A stretch of DNA of 64,000 nt, taken from Seohaeicola sp024304985. Lineage in GTDB: Bacteria > Pseudomonadota > Alphaproteobacteria > Rhodobacterales > Rhodobacteraceae. The stretch is taken from positions 1-64,000 of the forward strand of contig NZ_JARAMP010000005.1 in NCBI RefSeq assembly GCF_028802875.1. Direction: 5' to 3'. A model generated the notes under the pieces. That model was not told the origin of the DNA, searched no databases, and was given only the letters and a program-made list of their open reading frames with translations. A program made the translations under genes and the position numbers. Below, in pieces: positions 61,378 to 64,000 of the stretch (the first letter of the stretch is position 1; the number at the start of each line of letters is the position of its first letter).

Positions 61378-61575
61378 TCAGCGATTCTTGACCACGATGT
61401 CGATGTCGCCACGGCACAGGCCGATGTCTTCCAGCTCGCGGTCCGAAAGTTTGGACAGCGCGTTGCGGGTGATGCGGGCGTCATTCCAAGCCGACACGAT
61501 GCCGACGAGGGTCGAGAAGAAACCAGCCTGGCCAGAGGCCTGGGCGGCGGTGCGGGGGGCGTCATAAACAGCCAT
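61378..61575 (-). CDS. DUF1127 (YjiS-like) small protein
   Basis: 65 aa. The C-terminal DUF1127 motif is RNALSKLSDRELEDIGLCRGDIDIV (in two parts), preceded by a helix with Trp. In alphaproteobacteria DUF1127 proteins are small, stress-responsive and sometimes RNA-binding; this is known for relatives and not seen here. Own promoter likely, 3' terminator shared with the convergent gene. Confidence 0.9.
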   Translation of the reverse strand: MAVYDAPRTAAQASGQAGFFSTLVGIVSAWNDARITRNALSKLSDRELEDIGLCRGDIDIVVKNR

Positions 61576-61925
61576 GTTCGTTTTCCTTGGTTGCGCGTCT
61601 GCGCGGTGAATGGGTCAAAGGGTGTCAAGACCTGTAACGGTCCTCTTTCTGCAGCTGCACATAGTTTGCCTTGATTCCCGGCACAAGACGGGCTGTTTGC
61701 ATAGGTCTTATGCGACTTGTGCATGGGTCTGGATTTGGCGCAGGATCAAGAAAACAAGGCGGAAATGGGACATGGATTCTGTCGCTTTCAGTGCTGAAAG
61801 CGACGAATCCGCCCTAAATTCTGCATTGCAGCATCGCGGGGCGTCCTGAGCGGGCTTTCGCTTTGGGATTTCCTTTTGTTCGCCTTTCGTGCTAGTGCAT
61901 CAAAAAAGCAACAGAGCAGGGGCAG
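61576..61925. other. Intergenic region with a perfect inverted repeat, upstream of ruvC
   Basis: A 24-base perfect inverted repeat at 61781-61804 (GTCGCTTTCAG TG CTGAAAGCGAC) lies 122 bases upstream of ruvC. A near match to the alphaproteobacterial LexA box (GTTC-N7-GTGC; consensus GTTC-N7-GTTC) lies at 61878-61892. Either may regulate ruvCAB. A 25-codon frame (61773-61849) has no support. Confidence 0.4.
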
Positions 61926-62435
61926 ATGATGCGGGTTTTGGGGATCGATCCCGGCTTGAGAAACCTCGGCTGGGGCATCATTGATGTCGATGGCAGCCGC
62001 CTGACCCATGTCGCCAATGGAATCTGCCACTCCTCGGGGGATGATCTGTCGCTGCGGTTGCTGGCGCTGCATGAGCAGCTGACCGCCGTTGTCGCGCAAT
62101 ACCGGCCCGATACGGCGGCGGTGGAGCATACATTCGTGAACAAGGACGGTGTCGCCACGCTGAAACTGGGGCAGGCGCGCGGGATCGCCTTGCTGGTACC
62201 GGCGCAGGCCGGGTTGACGGTGGGCGAATATGCCCCGAATGCGGTAAAAAAGACCGTGGTCGGCGTGGGCCATGCGGCCAAGGAACAGGTGCAGCATATG
62301 GTGCGGATGCAGTTGCCGGGCGTGGTTCTGGCGGGGCCGGACGCGGCGGATGCCTTGGCGGTGGCGATCTGCCATGCCCATCATGGGGCCGCCGGCAGCC
62401 CGCTGGCCGCCGCGATCCGGAGGGCGACGGCATGA
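61926..62435 (+). CDS. ruvC: Crossover junction endodeoxyribonuclease RuvC
   Basis: 169 aa. Catalytic acidic residues: Asp8 in RVLGIDPGLRNLGWG, Glu in AAVEHTFVNKDG, and the pair in AGPDAADALAVAICHAHH. Resolves Holliday junctions with RuvAB. Overlaps ruvA by ATGA. Confidence 0.96.
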   Translation: MMRVLGIDPGLRNLGWGIIDVDGSRLTHVANGICHSSGDDLSLRLLALHEQLTAVVAQYRPDTAAVEHTFVNKDGVATLKLGQARGIALLVPAQAGLTVGEYAPNAVKKTVVGVGHAAKEQVQHMVRMQLPGVVLAGPDAADALAVAICHAHHGAAGSPLAAAIRRATA

Positions 62436-63118
62436 TCGGAAAGCTGACTGGCCGCATAGATTACCGCGCCGAGGATCATTTGCTGATCGACGTGGGCGGG
62501 GTGGGGTATCTGGTCTATTGCTCGGACCGGACGCTGGCCGCCCTGCCGGGGCCGGGCAATGTGGTGGCGCTTTATACCGATCTGGTGGTGCGCGAGGATC
62601 TGATGCAGCTTTACGGCTTTCCCACGCTGCTGGAGAAGGAATGGCACCGCCTTCTGATGGGGGTGCAGGGCGTGGGGGCCAAGGCAGCGCTGGCCATTCT
62701 GGGCGCTTTGGGGGCGGAAGGTGTCAGTCGCGCGATCATGCTGGGCGACATGAACGCGATCAAGGCGGCCAAGGGCATCGGCCCCAAGACCGCGCAGCGC
62801 GTGGTGATCGAATTGAAGGACAAGGCCCCCGCCGTGATGGCGATGGGCGGCACCCTGTCGGCGGCGATGGGCACCGCGCCCGCGGCGGTGGAGGGCGAGG
62901 TGATCGACGCCGCTCCCGCAGCGCGCAAGGCGCCTGCTCCCGCGCGGCCATCCGGCAGTGCGGCGGCGCAATCGGATGCCTTGTCCGCCCTGACCAATCT
63001 GGGTTATTCCCCCGGAGATGCGGCAGGCGCCGTGGCCCGCGCGGCGATGGACGCGCCCGAGGCCGATGCCGCCGCCCTGATCCGCGCCGCCCTCAAGGCG
63101 CTGGCCCCGAAAGGGTAA
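62432..63118 (+). CDS. ruvA: Holliday junction branch migration protein RuvA
   Basis: 228 aa. OB-fold N-terminus (MIGKLTGRIDYRAEDHLLID), two HhH motifs (GVQGVGAKAALAILGAL; AKGIGPKTAQRVVIELKD), and the C-terminal RuvB-binding domain (AQSDALSALTNLGYSPGDA) after an Ala/Pro linker. Forms the tetramer that holds the junction for RuvB. Confidence 0.96.
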   Translation: MIGKLTGRIDYRAEDHLLIDVGGVGYLVYCSDRTLAALPGPGNVVALYTDLVVREDLMQLYGFPTLLEKEWHRLLMGVQGVGAKAALAILGALGAEGVSRAIMLGDMNAIKAAKGIGPKTAQRVVIELKDKAPAVMAMGGTLSAAMGTAPAAVEGEVIDAAPAARKAPAPARPSGSAAAQSDALSALTNLGYSPGDAAGAVARAAMDAPEADAAALIRAALKALAPKG

Positions 63119-63121
63119 GAG

Positions 63122-64000
63122 ATGACGCAGCCCGACCCGATTCTGGACCCGACACAGCAGCCCGAGGATTTCGATCGCGCCCTGCGTCCGCAGGGCTTGG
63201 ACGAGTTCATCGGACAGGCCGAGGCGCGGGCGAATCTGCGCGTCTTCATCCAGTCGGCGCGCCAGCGCGGCGAGGCGATGGATCACACGCTGTTTCATGG
63301 CCCCCCCGGTCTGGGAAAGACCACGCTGGCGCAGATCATGGCGCGCGAATTGGGGGTGGGGTTTCGGATGACATCCGGCCCCGTGCTGGCCAAGGCGGGC
63401 GATCTGGCGGCGATCCTGACCAATCTGGAAGCGCGCGATGTGCTGTTCATCGACGAGATCCACCGGCTGAACCCGGCGGTGGAGGAGGTGCTTTACCCCG
63501 CGCTGGAGGATTTCCAGCTTGATCTGGTGATCGGCGAGGGACCTGCGGCGCGGACCGTGCGGATCGAATTGCAGCCCTTCACGCTGGTGGGGGCGACCAC
63601 GCGGATGGGCTTGCTGACCACGCCATTGCGTGATCGTTTCGGGATTCCCACGCGGCTGGTTTTCTATACGGATGCGGAACTCTATGAGATCGTGATCCGC
63701 AATGCCCGGCTTTTGGGGGCGCCCGCCGAGGAAGGCGGCGCGATGGAGATCGCGCGCCGGTCACGCGGCACGCCGCGCATCGCGGGGCGCCTGTTGCGCC
63801 GCGTGGTGGATTTCGCGCTGATCGAGGGCAATGGCCGCGTGACGCGCGAGATTGCGGATTACGCGCTGACCCGGCTGGGCGTGGATCATCTGGGGCTGGA
63901 CGGGGCGGATCGGCGTTACCTGCGTCTGATCGCCGAGAACTATCAGGGTGGCCCGGTGGGGATCGAGACGCTGTCGGCGGCGCTGTCGGAAAGCCGCGAT
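63122..64000 (+). CDS. ruvB: Holliday junction DNA helicase RuvB (cut by window end)
   Basis: 293 codons from ATG 63122, 3 bases after ruvA, and still open at base 64000, lacking about the last 40-50 residues of the usual 340. LRPQGLDEFIGQ, Walker A HGPPGLGKTTLA, Walker B DVLFIDEIHRL, sensor region TLVGATTRMGLLTTPLRDRFG, and GTPRIAGRLLRRV are standard. Drives branch migration with ATP. Confidence 0.96.
   Translation, partial: MTQPDPILDPTQQPEDFDRALRPQGLDEFIGQAEARANLRVFIQSARQRGEAMDHTLFHGPPGLGKTTLAQIMARELGVGFRMTSGPVLAKAGDLAAILTNLEARDVLFIDEIHRLNPAVEEVLYPALEDFQLDLVIGEGPAARTVRIELQPFTLVGATTRMGLLTTPLRDRFGIPTRLVFYTDAELYEIVIRNARLLGAPAEEGGAMEIARRSRGTPRIAGRLLRRVVDFALIEGNGRVTREIADYALTRLGVDHLGLDGADRRYLRLIAENYQGGPVGIETLSAALSESRD

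Overview
The window looks like the chromosome of an alphaproteobacterium of the Rhodobacteraceae/Roseobacter group. From about 15.2 kb onward it is GC-rich, with long open antisense frames, chains of genes overlapping by ATGA, and gene sets usual for that group: TRAP transporter, acetate symporter with its CBS/DUF294 partner, phosphatidylcholine synthase, DUF1127 protein, class-III truncated globin, ruvCAB. Bases 1 to about 15.2 kb are different: two tyrosine recombinases at the left edge, a complete phage-type integrase, a truncated integrase joined to an IS66 remnant, and several broken metabolic genes. I read this as a mosaic genomic island. Its right edge lies near a tRNA-like 3' end at about 15.16-15.20 kb.

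Accessory region (1-15.2 kb). In order it holds: the end of one tyrosine recombinase and a complete second one; a helicase-IV-like protein with an inserted nuclease-like segment and no normal C-terminus; a ketone/ester module (truncated Baeyer-Villiger monooxygenase, TetR regulator, HSL-family esterase) in which both enzyme genes carry the same 15-bp candidate operator; a fragment of a dehydroshikimate dehydratase-like gene; a small ORF; an integrase with a translationally coupled 49-aa ORF; a 5'-truncated chromate transporter; a DegP/HtrA protease divergent from an OmpR-type two-component system; then the IS66/integrase junction and the tRNA-like end.

Core region (15.2-64 kb). An outer-membrane-like protein and a small exported protein are followed by a TetR-controlled five-gene operon for a biotin-dependent branched enoyl-CoA carboxylase pathway (leucine or acyclic terpenoid type). 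On the minus strand comes an acetate block: acs, adk, a VC_2705-type sodium:solute symporter with its small subunit, a cNMP/CBS/DUF294 protein, a membrane protein, and a membrane-anchored PAS-exonuclease. Next are a P450, a MarR regulator with a palindromic operator, a TRAP DctPQM system, an SBF-like carrier and 5-oxoprolinase pxpBCA. Then truA, ycjX-GNAT-ycjF, a truncated globin, ileS, a DUF484-xerC-pcs operon, a transaldolase-like gene, priA, a REP-like repeat cluster, purU, a YeeE-type sulfur transporter, a cupin that matches DddW DMSP lyase in length and metal/catalytic spacing, an MFS and a MATE transporter, prmA, and ruvC-ruvA-ruvB (ruvB runs off the right edge).

Most notable points: the DddW-like cupin; the shared operator of the BVMO/esterase pair; the PAS-exonuclease/CBS-DUF294/symporter signalling block; a four-copy intergenic motif (core TATTTNNRGCAAGAWGAA); and the mosaic island boundary. 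All family names come from reading motifs by eye; no database search was run.
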